Positions 16,766 through 26,713 of a DNA stretch of 64,000 nt are shown piece by piece. The position numbers were made by a program, and so were the translations under genes. Where the stretch lies: NCBI RefSeq assembly GCF_021596945.1, contig NZ_CP063779.1, positions 1,463,592-1,527,591 of the forward strand, in the 5' to 3' direction. Within the stretch, counting starts at the first letter, position 1. Every line of letters begins with the position of its first letter. The stretch is from Mongoliitalea daihaiensis. Lineage in GTDB: Bacteria; Bacteroidota; Bacteroidia; Cytophagales; Cyclobacteriaceae. A model generated the notes under the pieces. That model searched no databases, was not told where the DNA came from, and was given only the letters and a program-made list of their open reading frames with translations.

Positions 16766-19171
16766 TTAAAGAATATTTGATACATCCACCTCTTGTAAAT
16801 AAAGGCATTGTTGGACTTTGGAGTAGAGTTCATCTTTATCAACAGGCTTGGTCATATAGTCATCCATACCCACTGCTTTTACTTTTTCCTTTGCTTTGTC
16901 TGTGGCATCAGCTGTGACAGCAATAATGGGAATTTGTTGGTTTTTAGAACCTGCCTCTCCGTTTCTGATAGCAACTGTGGCTTCATATCCATCCATTTCA
17001 GGCATCTGAAGATCCATCAGAATCAAATCTACATGTGCAGCTTGTAATTTTTCAAGTGCCTCGATTCCGTTATTGGCAATATCAAACGTCGTGTTTTGCC
17101 ATTTTCTTAAAATAGCCTTCATAACTACCTGATTCACGGGGTTATCCTCCACTATCAAAATATGCTTGCCCTGAAGGTCATAGGTTCCAGAAATGCTGCT
17201 TGTTGCTTGTGCAGCTTTCTTTTCAGGGAGTTTAAAGTTTAACTGCATCACCACTTTTGTACCTTTTCCTTTGGTGCTAGTGATATTGATAGTACCTTGA
17301 TACAGCTCAATTAAAGCTTTTACGATACATAGCCCTAAGCCAAAGCCTCCAAATTTTCGTTTATCGTCGATTTGTTCCTGTATAAAGGACTCGTAGATTC
17401 TATCCAGTTTTTCCTGCTCGATTCCTACTCCTGTATCTGTAATGGTAATCGTTAAATCCACTGTATTCCTTGGACTAAGGTCAGATTGTATGCTTAACTT
17501 GACATCACCCTTTTGCGTGAATTTGATAGCATTGTTTAGAATGTTGAGTAAAATCTGTCGGATACGTGCTTTGTCTCCTAAAATGTAGGCTGGTAATTGG
17601 TTGATTTCCTCATAAATGAAATTGAGGTTTTTATCCTTGGCTTTGTTAGCGGTGATTGTGCGTAACTCTTGGATGATTTTTTCTACTTTGACAGGGCGTT
17701 CTTCCAGTTTGAGTTCCTTTTTCTCAATATTGGAATAGTCCAAGATATCATTTATGGCCGATAACAATTCCAAGGAAGAATATTGAATGATTTCCAAATC
17801 GGATTTGACTTTAGGATCTTGTGTTGTTTCTTGAATGGATTTGGAAAGCCCAATTACGGCATTTAATGGAGTTCTGAGTTCGTGGCTGATATTTGAAAGA
17901 AAAAAGGATTTGATTTCATTAGATTCTTGGGAACGTTGAAGAGCTATTTCCTGCATTTGTTCTTTTTCTGATTTCAGAATCCGGATTCTGTTAGCCATGG
18001 ACAAAGAGAGAAAGATGATTTCAAGTCCAGTTCCAAATTTTGATGCATTTTCAGTAATAAATGAGTTTGGAATAAGACTGAAATTGTTGAGTATAAAAAT
18101 GAAAAAGCCACTAAAAAAGAAAAACAAACCGATGCCAAAGAATAAATCAGGAGCTGCCCCTCTTCGTAGAGAAGTAACTAGCGTTCCTATGATGAGAAAT
18201 AGTAGCAATACTCCAAGTAAATTGACAAGAGGGTAATAAAATTCAATTGCACTGTGAATAAAAAGAATTGCCCCAATAAGGGCCAAAATGCAGATGTGGA
18301 GGGAATTGTAAACCTTTTCCAATAAAGGGCTAAAGTTTTTTACTTTCATAAATACCTGTACATACCTTCCAAATGCTAAAGCCGAAAAAGCAGCTGCAAG
18401 CAGCACAGCATTTCTAGACAACCAACCGGCACTTGGTGTGAGGTATTGAAAAAAGTAACCATCCAAAGAAAGGTGTAACAATGCGATCGAAGACACATAA
18501 ATGAAGTATAAGAGAAAGCTTTTTTCCTTGATTCCAAAGTAGAAAAACAAGTAAATCGCACCTGCAAGCACTAAAATTCCATAAAAAATCCCGAATGCTA
18601 ATTGGTCTTTGTAAGAGGTCAAAATCATGGAGTTGGCACTGTGTAAATTTAGTGGTAAGTTGATTACCTCACCATCACTTTGGTATTGAACATAAAATTC
18701 ATAGCTGCTATCAGCTTTAAGCTCGATGGGAAAAATCATTTTCCGGTGGGCAAGTGGCTTGGAATCAAAGGGGAGTAAGTCACCGGTGATTTGTGAAACG
18801 ATTGTTCCTGAGGCATCGATTTGATAAAGTTCAATGATATCAGTAATTGGTCTTCCTGTTTCGAAAAATAAGCTCAAATCCCGATTACTGTTATTAGTTA
18901 GGCTAAATTTCAGCCAATAGTTATCCTTGGTGAATCCCAGATTGGTATTAGGACCGGCAATAGGTTCAAAAGTATAGGTTGCTTTTTTTTCCAAGAACTG
19001 TTGCAGGCTAAGTATTTCAGAACCTACATTGGTTATGGATGCTGCTTCATAGATTGAAATTGGTTTGTGGAAGTTGTCAGTTTCCACCAAAAATTGTGCT
19101 TGAAGATTTGAGGTAGCTACTATCAAACATACAAGAGTGACTAAATTATTCATGAACAGCTGATTTTTCAT
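16766..19171 (-). CDS. 7TMR-DISM hybrid histidine kinase/response regulator
   Basis: From ATG 19171 the protein has about 801 residues. ATGs at 19198 and 19153 are alternatives, but this one gives a clean signal peptide ending LQAQ. The order is: periplasmic 7TMR-DISM-type beta domain (about 30-165), seven membrane helices (about 180-375), HisKA with FLSNISHELRTPLNAVIG, HATPase_c with ILNNAIKFTQ and GLGLCIVKAL, and a C-terminal receiver with DLILMDLQMPEMDG and KPVDKDEL. This is a phosphorelay hybrid. Its downstream phosphotransfer partner is not in the window. Confidence 0.93.
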   Translation of the reverse strand: MKNQLFMNNLVTLVCLIVATSNLQAQFLVETDNFHKPISIYEAASITNVGSEILSLQQFLEKKATYTFEPIAGPNTNLGFTKDNYWLKFSLTNNSNRDLSLFFETGRPITDIIELYQIDASGTIVSQITGDLLPFDSKPLAHRKMIFPIELKADSSYEFYVQYQSDGEVINLPLNLHSANSMILTSYKDQLAFGIFYGILVLAGAIYLFFYFGIKEKSFLLYFIYVSSIALLHLSLDGYFFQYLTPSAGWLSRNAVLLAAAFSALAFGRYVQVFMKVKNFSPLLEKVYNSLHICILALIGAILFIHSAIEFYYPLVNLLGVLLLFLIIGTLVTSLRRGAAPDLFFGIGLFFFFSGFFIFILNNFSLIPNSFITENASKFGTGLEIIFLSLSMANRIRILKSEKEQMQEIALQRSQESNEIKSFFLSNISHELRTPLNAVIGLSKSIQETTQDPKVKSDLEIIQYSSLELLSAINDILDYSNIEKKELKLEERPVKVEKIIQELRTITANKAKDKNLNFIYEEINQLPAYILGDKARIRQILLNILNNAIKFTQKGDVKLSIQSDLSPRNTVDLTITITDTGVGIEQEKLDRIYESFIQEQIDDKRKFGGFGLGLCIVKALIELYQGTINITSTKGKGTKVVMQLNFKLPEKKAAQATSSISGTYDLQGKHILIVEDNPVNQVVMKAILRKWQNTTFDIANNGIEALEKLQAAHVDLILMDLQMPEMDGYEATVAIRNGEAGSKNQQIPIIAVTADATDKAKEKVKAVGMDDYMTKPVDKDELYSKVQQCLYLQEVDVSNIL

Positions 19172-19280
19172 AATTAACGGCAGTGGTGATAAGTCCAACC
19201 AAATACGAGAGCTAGTTGTTTTTTGGATTTTATCGAGGGTAAAAAATGAATGTTGTACCTAAAACCTACAATAGAAAGGC

Positions 19281-20750
19281 ACACGAATGGCACGAAGGCT
19301 TCTTTCTGCACGTACAAATCTAAAATCTAAAATCATAAATAAAAAAAGTCCACAGATGACACAGATTTGCACAGATTAAGGAGTTGGGAGAAATTTTGGG
19401 AATAATTTAGATTATCTGATAAGCTTGATTTTTAATTTCCTCGCGTGGCTCGGGGGATTTGGTTTCATCCTTTACAATAATTCATCATTCGGAGTTGGAC
19501 GTTTATCCTTCGACATTTTTTTTCTCGCCACGGGCGCCACGGTTGCTCGCCACGTCCGCAAAGGGAAATTACCTCTTACAATCAAATCTAAAACCTGCCT
19601 TCTAATCCTGATAGCTATCGGGACCAAAATAAAAAAGTCCACGAATGACACGAATTACACGAAGGCTTCTTTCTGCACGTACAAATCTAAAATCTTAAAT
19701 CTAAAATCATAAATAAAAAAAGTCCACAGATGACACAGATTTGCACAGATTAAGGAGTTGGGAGAAATTTTGGGAATAATTTAGATTATCTGATAAGCTT
19801 GATTTTTAATTTCCTCGCGTGGCTCGGGGGATTTGGTTTCATCCTTTACAATAATTCATCATTCGGAGTTGGACGTTTATCCTTCGACATTTTTTTTCTC
19901 GCCACGGGCGCCACGGTTGCTCGCCACGTCCGCAAAGGGAAATTACCTCTTACAATCAAATCTAAAACCTGCCTTCTAATCCTGATAGCTATCGGGACCA
20001 AAATAAAAAAGTCCACGAATGACACGAATTACACGAAGGCTTCTTTCTGCACGTACAAATCTAAAATCTTAAATCTAAAATCATAAATAAAAAAAAGTCC
20101 ACAGATGGCACAGATTTGCACAGATTAAAATGTTAGGTGAAACTTGTGGGATAGTTTAGATTATCTGATAAGCTTGATTTTTAATTTCCTCGCGTGGCTC
20201 GGGGGATTTGGTTTCATCCTTTACAATAATTCATCATTCGGAGTTGGACGTTTATCCTTCGACATTTTTTTCTCGCCACGGGCGCCACGGTTGCTCGCCA
20301 CGTCCGCAAAGGGAAATTACCTCTTACAATCAAATCTAAAACCTGCCTTCTAATCCTGATAGCTATCGGGACCAAAATAAAAAAGTCCACGAATGACACG
20401 AAGGCTTCTTTCTGCACGTACAAATCTAAAATCTTAAATCTAAAATCATAAATAAAAAAAAGTCCACAGATGGCACAGATTTGCACAGATTAAAATGTTA
20501 GGTGAAACTTGTGGGATAGTTTAGATTATCTGATAAGCTTGATTTTTAATTTCCTCGCGTGGCTCGGGGGATTTGGTTTCATCCTTTACAATACTTCATC
20601 ATTCGGAGTTGGACGTTTATCAGTCGACATTTTTTCTCGCCACGGGCGCCACGGTTGCTCGCCACGTCCGCAAAGGGAAATTACCTCTTACAATCAAATC
20701 TAAAACCTTCCTGGCGGAAGGCAGGTCTGCCTTCTGAAATCTAAAATCTA
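19281..20750. repeat. Tandem array of four ~370-bp repeat units
   Basis: The marker AGTCCACAGA recurs at 19347, 19721, 20096 and 20461, giving periods of 374, 375 and 365 bp. Units 1 and 2 look almost identical. Units 3 and 4 share a variant segment (AATGTTAGGTGAAAC in place of GGAGTTGGGAGAAAT), and the 365-bp period reflects a lost 9-nt piece of the CACGAATGACACGAATTACACG word. A T-run in the units shortens from 8 to 7 to 6. Each unit holds a TGATAGCTATCGGG palindrome. The 95-aa frames inside are repeated with the DNA and decay in later units, so I regard them as non-coding. Sequence resembling part of a unit recurs at about 52187-52282. Confidence 0.9.
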
Positions 20751-20756
20751 AATCTC

Positions 20757-21791
20757 TTACCCAAACAAGGTTCCCGTCTGTCCGCCGAAATCAGGTTTGA
20801 TTTTTAGATGTTTGTAGGCTTGTTCGGTGGCCATTCTTCCACGGGCTGTTCGCTTGAGGTAGCCTTCCTGGATCAGGAAGGGTTCGTAGACTTCCTCGAT
20901 GGTTTCGGCTTCTTCTCCGCATGCAGTAGCGATGGTACTCAAGCCCACAGGTCCTCCCTTGAATTTTTCGATGATGGTCAAGAGTATGCGGTTGTCCATT
21001 TCGTCCAAGCCATTTTCATCCACATCTAAGGCATCCAAGGCCATTTTGGCGATGTCTATGCTGATTTTGCCGTTACCTTTGACTTCGGCAAAGTCACGAG
21101 TTCTTCTTAAAAGCATGTTAGCAATACGGGGTGTGCCTCGACTCCTTCGGGCAATTTCATAGGCAGCCACATCATCGATTGGTGTTCCCAAAATCCCCGC
21201 CGAACGGCCCACGATATCGGTCAGTAATTTGGCATCGTAGTATTCCAAGCGTGAATTGATCCCAAATCGCGCCCGTAAAGGCGAGGTCAATAGGCCTGAA
21301 CGAGTAGTGGCACCAATCAATGTAAATGGGTTCAGGGAAATCTGAACCGAGCGGGCATTTGGCCCCGAATCCAACATGATGTCGATGCGATAGTCTTCCA
21401 TAGCAGAATACAGATATTCTTCCACGATGGGATTGAGTCTGTGGATTTCATCGATAAATAGTACATCACCTGACTCTAAATTGGTGAGTAGGCCTGCTAA
21501 ATCCGATGGCTTATCCAATACAGGCCCAGAGGTGATCTTGATGCCAGCATCCAATTCATTGGCAATGATGTTGCTCAGGGTTGTTTTACCCAAGCCAGGA
21601 GGGCCGTGCAAAAGTACATGGTCAAGAGGCTCATTCCGTTTCTTTGCCGCTGAGACAAATATTTTTAAGTTTTCTACGATCTTAAACTGTCCCGTAAAGT
21701 CATCAAAACTCAATGGCCTCAAGGCTTTTTCGTATTCTTTTTCCTGCGTATTCAGGTTGCTTTTATCTCCGCTTAGGTAATCTTCTCTCAT
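20757..21791 (-). CDS. ruvB: Holliday junction branch migration ATPase RuvB
   Basis: This hexameric AAA+ motor drives branch migration with RuvA during recombination and repair. The 344-residue protein has Walker [16 protein letters not shown], Walker [11 protein letters not shown], sensor 1 [18 protein letters not shown] and the C-terminal winged-helix domain ending with [12 protein letters not shown]. ruvA and ruvC are not adjacent. The gene ends at the edge of the repeat array, which may serve as its 3' flank. Confidence 0.97.
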   Translation of the reverse strand: MREDYLSGDKSNLNTQEKEYEKALRPLSFDDFTGQFKIVENLKIFVSAAKKRNEPLDHVLLHGPPGLGKTTLSNIIANELDAGIKITSGPVLDKPSDLAGLLTNLESGDVLFIDEIHRLNPIVEEYLYSAMEDYRIDIMLDSGPNARSVQISLNPFTLIGATTRSGLLTSPLRARFGINSRLEYYDAKLLTDIVGRSAGILGTPIDDVAAYEIARRSRGTPRIANMLLRRTRDFAEVKGNGKISIDIAKMALDALDVDENGLDEMDNRILLTIIEKFKGGPVGLSTIATACGEEAETIEEVYEPFLIQEGYLKRTARGRMATEQAYKHLKIKPDFGGQTGTLFG

Positions 21792-21810
21792 ATTGCGCTA
21801 TTGAGTTAAA

Positions 21811-21818
21811 CAAAGATA
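21811..21818 (-). promoter_or_regulatory. Candidate -7 element for ruvB
   Basis: On the minus strand this reads TATCTTTG, a perfect TAnnTTTG, 20 bp before the ruvB start codon. A TTTG at the -33 position is not evident. Confidence 0.4.
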
Positions 21819-21945
21819 CAAAATTAACGTGAGTGTAGATGGCTTTCATTTGAAGCAACTGGAAAGGAGTTTTGTTGCATTTGTAAGGCGGCTAAGAAAT
21901 TAAATTGGAAAATAAGCTTTAACTTTCGGAAAAATCACCTCAGTT

Positions 21946-23013
21946 ATGAATAACAACGCCCAAAAGAATATCATCTATTCGATTATTCTCTTGCTTTTAG
22001 TCGTTATCGTCTACTTATACAGGCAAAATAAAGAAGGTTCGGAAGATCTTGTTGCATCTACTACAGATGCTGTTGGCAGAATGGTCATTGTTGGACAGAC
22101 TATGGGGACCAATTACCGGGTGGTTTATTTGGATCCTGAAGGCAGAAATCTGAAGTCGGCAGTGGATTCATTGTTAATCGTGTTTAATCAATCCTTATCT
22201 ACCTATATTTCAGATTCAGAGATTAGCCGCTTTAATCAGTCGGATTCATTGGTTTTTGAGCTGCCATTTTTTTTACCTGTATTACAGTCCAGTAAGGAAG
22301 TCTTTGAAATGACCGAGGGTGCATTTGATCCAACTGTTGGCCCGGTGGTGAATTTATGGGGTTTTGGTCCAGGGGGACCGCAATTGAAGGATTCTGTGAA
22401 TATTACCAGCATTCTTCCAAAGATAGGCTTCGAAAAAATCACCTTCGATCAACAGCAGGCGCGTAAACTTGTTTCCGGTATGTACTTGGACTTTTCGGCT
22501 ATTGCCAAGGGCTACGGAGTAGATGTAGTGGCGGATTATCTGGAGTCCAAGGGAATCGATAACTTCTTGGTGGAGATTGGTGGGGAATTGGTTGCCCGTG
22601 GATTGAATGATAAGGGGGAGTTGTGGAAAGTGGGAATCAACAATCCCGAAGAAATGGGAAGTCCAAATGATCTATACTCTGTGGTGGCTTTGGAAAATAA
22701 AGGGATGGCCACATCCGGAAATTATAGGAACTATTATGAGGTAGATGGGCTAAAAATTTCCCATACCATTGATCCAAAAACAGGAAGACCTGTACGCCAT
22801 GGATTATTAAGTGCAACTGTATTGGCAGATGATTGCATGACTGCTGATGCTATCGCAACAGCTATGATGGTTATGGGTACAGAAAAAGCAATTGCCTTAC
22901 AAGAATCCTTGAAAAGTTTTGAAATCTTTCTGATTTTCAATGACGAGTCAGGGGAGTTAACTTCATTTGCAAGCGAGGGCCTCAAGCCATATTTGTCATT
23001 TATTCATGAGTAA
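21946..23013 (+). CDS. apbE: FAD:protein FMN transferase
   Basis: ApbE covalently attaches FMN to threonine residues of target proteins such as Rnf/Nqr subunits, on the outer side of the membrane. The 355-residue protein has an N-terminal membrane anchor (about 10-26). The family motifs include GQTMGTNYRV, TEGAFDPTVGPVVNLWGFG, YLDFSAIAKGYGVD, FLVEIGGEL and HTIDPKTGRPV. No lipobox is evident. Targets are not encoded nearby. Confidence 0.93.
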   Translation: MNNNAQKNIIYSIILLLLVVIVYLYRQNKEGSEDLVASTTDAVGRMVIVGQTMGTNYRVVYLDPEGRNLKSAVDSLLIVFNQSLSTYISDSEISRFNQSDSLVFELPFFLPVLQSSKEVFEMTEGAFDPTVGPVVNLWGFGPGGPQLKDSVNITSILPKIGFEKITFDQQQARKLVSGMYLDFSAIAKGYGVDVVADYLESKGIDNFLVEIGGELVARGLNDKGELWKVGINNPEEMGSPNDLYSVVALENKGMATSGNYRNYYEVDGLKISHTIDPKTGRPVRHGLLSATVLADDCMTADAIATAMMVMGTEKAIALQESLKSFEIFLIFNDESGELTSFASEGLKPYLSFIHE

Positions 23014-23047
23014 CTGTGTTTCGTTGGTAGCCACTTCGGGTGGATTG

Positions 23048-23779
23048 ATGAAGGATTGGTTTTCTTCTCCCTATTTTCAGATTTTATACAAAAACAGAGA
23101 TACTTCTGAAGCCCAATATTTTATTGATAGGCTTGATGATTACTTTCTATTTCAGGAAGGAAAAAAAGTAATGGACTTGGCTTGTGGAAGGGGGAGACAT
23201 AGCGTTTCCCTTCATCAGAAAGGATTAGACGTTACCGGTGTAGATTTCTCTCCATTGAGTATTTCGCAAGCAAAGGAGTTTGAAAAACCAGGTCTTCGCT
23301 TTGTAGAAGCTGATATGCGGACTTATCTAGAGGAGGAAAGCTTTGATTATGTCTTCAATATGTTTACAAGCTTTGGTTTTTTTGGAGATAACCTGCAAAA
23401 TCAACTGGTGATTGATTGTGTCTACAAAAACCTGAAAGCCGGAGGGTTATTTTTGTTAGACTACCTCAATTCGGACTTTATCTTGGATAATTTTGTTCCA
23501 CAGGAGCTCAAAATTGTGGATGGTATCAGTTTTCACATCAACAGATCTGTGAAACAAGGACATATTATCAAGGATATTTACTTTGAAGATCAGGGAAGAC
23601 GCTTCCATTATCAAGAGTCTGTACAATTGATTACTCGGGAGATGTTCGAATACTTCTTTGAAAAAGCAGGTTTTGTGTTGAAAGATGTATTCGGAGATTA
23701 TTCATTAAGACCTTATGTCAAACACCTCAGTGAGCGTATTATATTTATTGTAGAAAAACCTGATCTTCATGCTAATTAA
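23048..23779 (+). CDS. Class I SAM-dependent methyltransferase
   Basis: I start at ATG 23048 (MKDWFSSPYFQILYKN), which gives 243 residues. The longer frame from 22967 would overlap apbE by 47 bp and add 27 unlikely residues. SAM-binding motif I is KVMDLACGRGRHSVSL (about 40-55), with motif II-like VTGVDFSPLSI and a post-motif ADMRTYL. The substrate is unknown; related proteins in Bacteroidota are annotated only generically. Its stop overlaps the ZIP gene start by 11 bp. Confidence 0.85.
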   Translation: MKDWFSSPYFQILYKNRDTSEAQYFIDRLDDYFLFQEGKKVMDLACGRGRHSVSLHQKGLDVTGVDFSPLSISQAKEFEKPGLRFVEADMRTYLEEESFDYVFNMFTSFGFFGDNLQNQLVIDCVYKNLKAGGLFLLDYLNSDFILDNFVPQELKIVDGISFHINRSVKQGHIIKDIYFEDQGRRFHYQESVQLITREMFEYFFEKAGFVLKDVFGDYSLRPYVKHLSERIIFIVEKPDLHAN

Positions 23780-24566
23780 TTTTCTTTTGCTTTTTCTCAC
23801 GGCGATGGTAGCCGGTGGTTTGGCCTATTTTATTCCCAACTGGGAAGAACGCTACTTCAAATTGGTTTTAGTTTTTGCAGGCTCCTATCTCTTTGCTATT
23901 ACGGTATTACATATTTTACCAGATCTATTTGTAGAAGCACCCAATCCCAGTTGGATGGGTTTTTATATTTTATTGGGTTTTTTGTTACAACAGGTTTTAG
24001 CCCTTTTTTCTACAGGTGTCGAGCATGGACACATTCATCATCCAAGTCAAGCCCACGGACATGGCATTGAGATGGGGGTTTGGACTTTAATGATTGGCCT
24101 ATTTGTCCATGCCTTTCTCGAAGGTACACTTCTGTCGCATGAGGGTGTATTGACAGAGGCCCTGCATGACCACAGTCATCACGACCATGCGCATGACCAT
24201 GGTCATCATCACCATCATGGGCATAACAACTTACTTCTGGGAATTTTGCTACATAAAGGTCCCGAAGCATTTGCACTAGTGGCAGTGTTGACCACGGCTA
24301 TGAAAAAGCGCTGGGTATTTGTGTTATTGACGATTTTTGCCCTGGCGTCTCCCGCAGGGATGTTGCTGAGTAACTTTCTGTATGAAGCAGATATATTGGG
24401 TAGAAATGGGTTGAATATTTTCTATGGTGTAGTAGCTGGTGGCTTTTTGCATATTTCTACGACCATCTTCTTTGAAAGCAGTCCAGACCATAAGTTCTAT
24501 TTAAATAAGGTTTTGGTGAGTATTTTAGCATTCACTTTGGCTGTAATTCTCGAATTGTTTTTGTAG
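23769..24566 (+). CDS. ZIP family divalent metal transporter
   Basis: The 265-residue inner-membrane protein has about eight predicted helices. A histidine-rich cytoplasmic loop (HDHSHHDHAHDHGHHHHH, about 138-155) lies between the metal-site helices. Helix IV carries FVHAFLEGTLLSHE and helix V carries LHKGPEAFALVAVL, the H-x-x-x-E and H-K-x-P-E metal-binding patterns of ZIP proteins. It probably imports zinc or a related divalent cation. It is translationally coupled to the methyltransferase gene by an 11-bp overlap. Confidence 0.92.
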   Translation: MLINFLLLFLTAMVAGGLAYFIPNWEERYFKLVLVFAGSYLFAITVLHILPDLFVEAPNPSWMGFYILLGFLLQQVLALFSTGVEHGHIHHPSQAHGHGIEMGVWTLMIGLFVHAFLEGTLLSHEGVLTEALHDHSHHDHAHDHGHHHHHGHNNLLLGILLHKGPEAFALVAVLTTAMKKRWVFVLLTIFALASPAGMLLSNFLYEADILGRNGLNIFYGVVAGGFLHISTTIFFESSPDHKFYLNKVLVSILAFTLAVILELFL

Positions 24567-24627
24567 ATTTAAATTCCGATTTACGACAGGTTATCCATAT
24601 TTTATTTTGATTTCTTTTTTTGAAATC

Positions 24628-24669
24628 TAGCGAAAATCTATATCTTGCTAATAAGTTATAGTTTCGCTA
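24628..24669. promoter_or_regulatory. Inverted repeat upstream of the zinc-ribbon/HTH gene
   Basis: TAGCGAAAATCTATA (24628-24642) and TATAGTTTCGCTA (24657-24669) form an inverted repeat with an AT bulge, about 30 bp before the start codon. Related half-sites recur just after the gene (TCGCTA at 25115-25120, TTCGCTA at 25138-25144), upstream of the porin gene. This pattern suggests an operator, possibly for the adjacent DNA-binding protein itself. Confidence 0.45.
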
Positions 24670-24698
24670 ATTTAGTATATCAAACCCAAAATATTCCC

Positions 24699-25121
24699 AT
24701 GGAAAAGCCTACATGTCCAAAGTGCGAACAAGAGAAAATTGTTAAAAGTGGCGTTGTTGGAGGAAGACAGCGTTTTAAATGTAAAAAATGTGGCTATCAT
24801 TTTACTGTAAATAAGCTTGGTAAGGCTATTGACAAGTATTATGTTGTCAAGGCTTTGCAGCTATATATCGAAGGAATCTCTTATCGTGAAATCGAAAGAA
24901 TATTAGGTGTCAGTCATGTCTCGGTCATGAACTGGGTCAAGCAATACAAAATCAAAGCCCCCGAAAGCTACGATTACAGGCCTACCTATCGTGTGCTCAA
25001 TCATACCGAGTTGGTCAAATTTATGGCTCAGAAGGAGAATTTGACCGATACGGGTATGCTTATCACGGAATTAGGAGATAAGTTTATGATTATCAAGTGG
25101 GAGCGCTTCAAAAATCGCTAA
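24699..25121 (+). CDS. Zinc-ribbon plus HTH protein resembling the IS1 transposase N-terminus
   Basis: From ATG 24699 the protein has 140 residues (a frame from 24645 adds 18). It starts MEKPTCPKCEQEKIVKSG and has a four-cysteine ribbon (CPKC...CKKC). An HTH-like block follows, with YIEGISYREIERILGVSHVS and NWVKQYK, as in InsA/IS1-type N-terminal domains. There is no DDE catalytic domain and no IS ends are evident. It heads the acetate-type cluster and is flanked by repeated TTCGCTA motifs, so I infer a domesticated transcription regulator rather than a transposase. Direct evidence is lacking. Confidence 0.75.
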   Translation: MEKPTCPKCEQEKIVKSGVVGGRQRFKCKKCGYHFTVNKLGKAIDKYYVVKALQLYIEGISYREIERILGVSHVSVMNWVKQYKIKAPESYDYRPTYRVLNHTELVKFMAQKENLTDTGMLITELGDKFMIIKWERFKNR

Positions 25122-25212
25122 TCCGAATTATATTTTGTTCGCTATAGTAAATTTACAAATATCTATCATCATTTTTTATTTTGGGTAGCATCTTGTCAAC
25201 TTAGACTTGTTG

Positions 25213-25224
25213 GTCGGGCCCGAC
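25213..25224. promoter_or_regulatory. 12-bp perfect palindrome before the porin gene
   Basis: GTCGGGCCCGAC is a perfect 12-bp palindrome located 36 bp before the porin start codon, in otherwise AT-rich DNA. It could be an operator or a 5' leader hairpin. Confidence 0.35.
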
Positions 25225-25259
25225 TGCAATCAGTCAACATCAACAAAACCCAAAATACA

Positions 25260-26702
25260 ATGCAAACCTCTATCAAATGGTTGATGAGTGCATTCATTGG
25301 GATCATCTTTTTCCAATCAGCTGTTGCGCAAGATTCACTTGCCAACTTCAGAGCCGCCAAAGATGACATCACTGATCACTCGTATAAGCCACTCACGCTT
25401 AATCTAACGAACGACGGTTCCAAGTACATCCGATTCATCGTATGGAATCAGATGTGGGCACGTGTCACAGAGAATAATCCAGGCACTTTAGGTGTGGACG
25501 GTACCCCACGCAGGACTACCGCGGATATTGGTATCCGAAGGGCTCGTTTCCTAGCTTATGCCCAAATTTCCCCCAGATTTATGGTCCTTACCCATTGGGG
25601 TATCAATAATCAAACATTTACAAATGGAGGCGTTCCCGGTGGAGGTGCCACAGGTAATCCAGGAAATATTCCTGTAACTGTTAATCCAGAAACAGGAGTA
25701 GGCGCTGCAGCAGGAATGTCTGCTAAAAAGCCTCAACTATTCTTCCATGATATATGGACAGAGTTCAAAGTTTCCAATGAACTCTATGTTGGGATGGGGC
25801 TTCATTACTGGAATGGGATTTCCAGAATGACAAGCCACAGTACCCTAAATTTCTTAGCAGTAGATGCGCCGATTTTCAACTGGCCTTTGATAGAGCTTAC
25901 AGACCAATTTGCACGTCAATTTGGGTTTTATGCCAAAGGACAGGTAGGTAAATGGGATTACCGAGCGGCATTGAATAAGCCATTTTCTGTAGGTGGAGGT
26001 GGGAGATACGATGCAAACACTCAACGCCCCATTGCTGCCAATGTCATCAATGACAACTGGGCTACCCAAGGATACTTGGCCTATCAGTTTTTGGAAACGG
26101 AGAACAACAAACTTCCTTTTTTTGTAGGAACTTATCTAGGCACCAAGTCTGTCTTCAATGTTGGTGCTGGATGGCATCACCATAAAGGAGCTACTAATTC
26201 TAGGAATTCAAGTGGAGCCGTCGAAACACACGATATGTTGCTGTTGGGTTTTGATACCTTCTTGGATCTCCCCCTCAATAAAGCAAAAGGTATCGCATTG
26301 ACTAACTACAATGTGTTTTACAATTATGACTTTGGGCCTAACTACATACGGAATGTAGGAATTATGAATGTAGGCTTTGGTGCTGGTACTACACAGAATG
26401 GGCCTGGCAATGCTCAACCTACTATTGGTACAGGACAAATATTTTATTCTCAGACAGGCTTATTGCTTCCGCAGAGTTTATTAAATGGTAAAGGGCGCTT
26501 GCAGCCTTTTGGAGCGCTTACCCATAAGAACTTTGAGTTTTTTGAAGAAAGCTCTTGGCAATATGACCTCGGTATTAATTACTTACTGAATGGTCATCAC
26601 GCAAAAATCACTTTACAATACGGTCATCGTCCACTCTTTGAAAATTTCAGAAGAGCTGGAGGGGCTGGAGAATTTATCTTACAAACCCACATCTTTCTAT
26701 AA
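25260..26702 (+). CDS. Putative outer-membrane porin of the acetate-type locus
   Basis: The 480-residue protein has a signal peptide (MQTSIKWLMSAFIG..., cleavage after AVAQ). Alternating hydrophobic/aromatic beta strands follow to a C-terminal phenylalanine-leucine strand (EFILQTHIFL). Segments such as FIVWNQMWARV and YAQISPRFMVLTHWG are typical of Bacteroidota porin-like barrels. Placed 11 bp before the DUF4212/symporter pair, it probably lets the same small carboxylate across the outer membrane. Substrate inferred from context only. Confidence 0.75.
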   Translation: MQTSIKWLMSAFIGIIFFQSAVAQDSLANFRAAKDDITDHSYKPLTLNLTNDGSKYIRFIVWNQMWARVTENNPGTLGVDGTPRRTTADIGIRRARFLAYAQISPRFMVLTHWGINNQTFTNGGVPGGGATGNPGNIPVTVNPETGVGAAAGMSAKKPQLFFHDIWTEFKVSNELYVGMGLHYWNGISRMTSHSTLNFLAVDAPIFNWPLIELTDQFARQFGFYAKGQVGKWDYRAALNKPFSVGGGGRYDANTQRPIAANVINDNWATQGYLAYQFLETENNKLPFFVGTYLGTKSVFNVGAGWHHHKGATNSRNSSGAVETHDMLLLGFDTFLDLPLNKAKGIALTNYNVFYNYDFGPNYIRNVGIMNVGFGAGTTQNGPGNAQPTIGTGQIFYSQTGLLLPQSLLNGKGRLQPFGALTHKNFEFFEESSWQYDLGINYLLNGHHAKITLQYGHRPLFENFRRAGGAGEFILQTHIFL

Positions 26703-26713
26703 TACTCCATACT

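Noticed and set aside
19425-20353. Repeated 95-aa and 69-aa open frames in the tandem array
   Set aside because: They are identical because the DNA is duplicated, they change or lose frame in units 3 and 4 through T-run length changes, and they resemble no protein.
19281-20750. The array as a CRISPR locus
   Set aside because: Units are about 370 bp and contiguous, with no unique spacers and no cas genes anywhere in the window.
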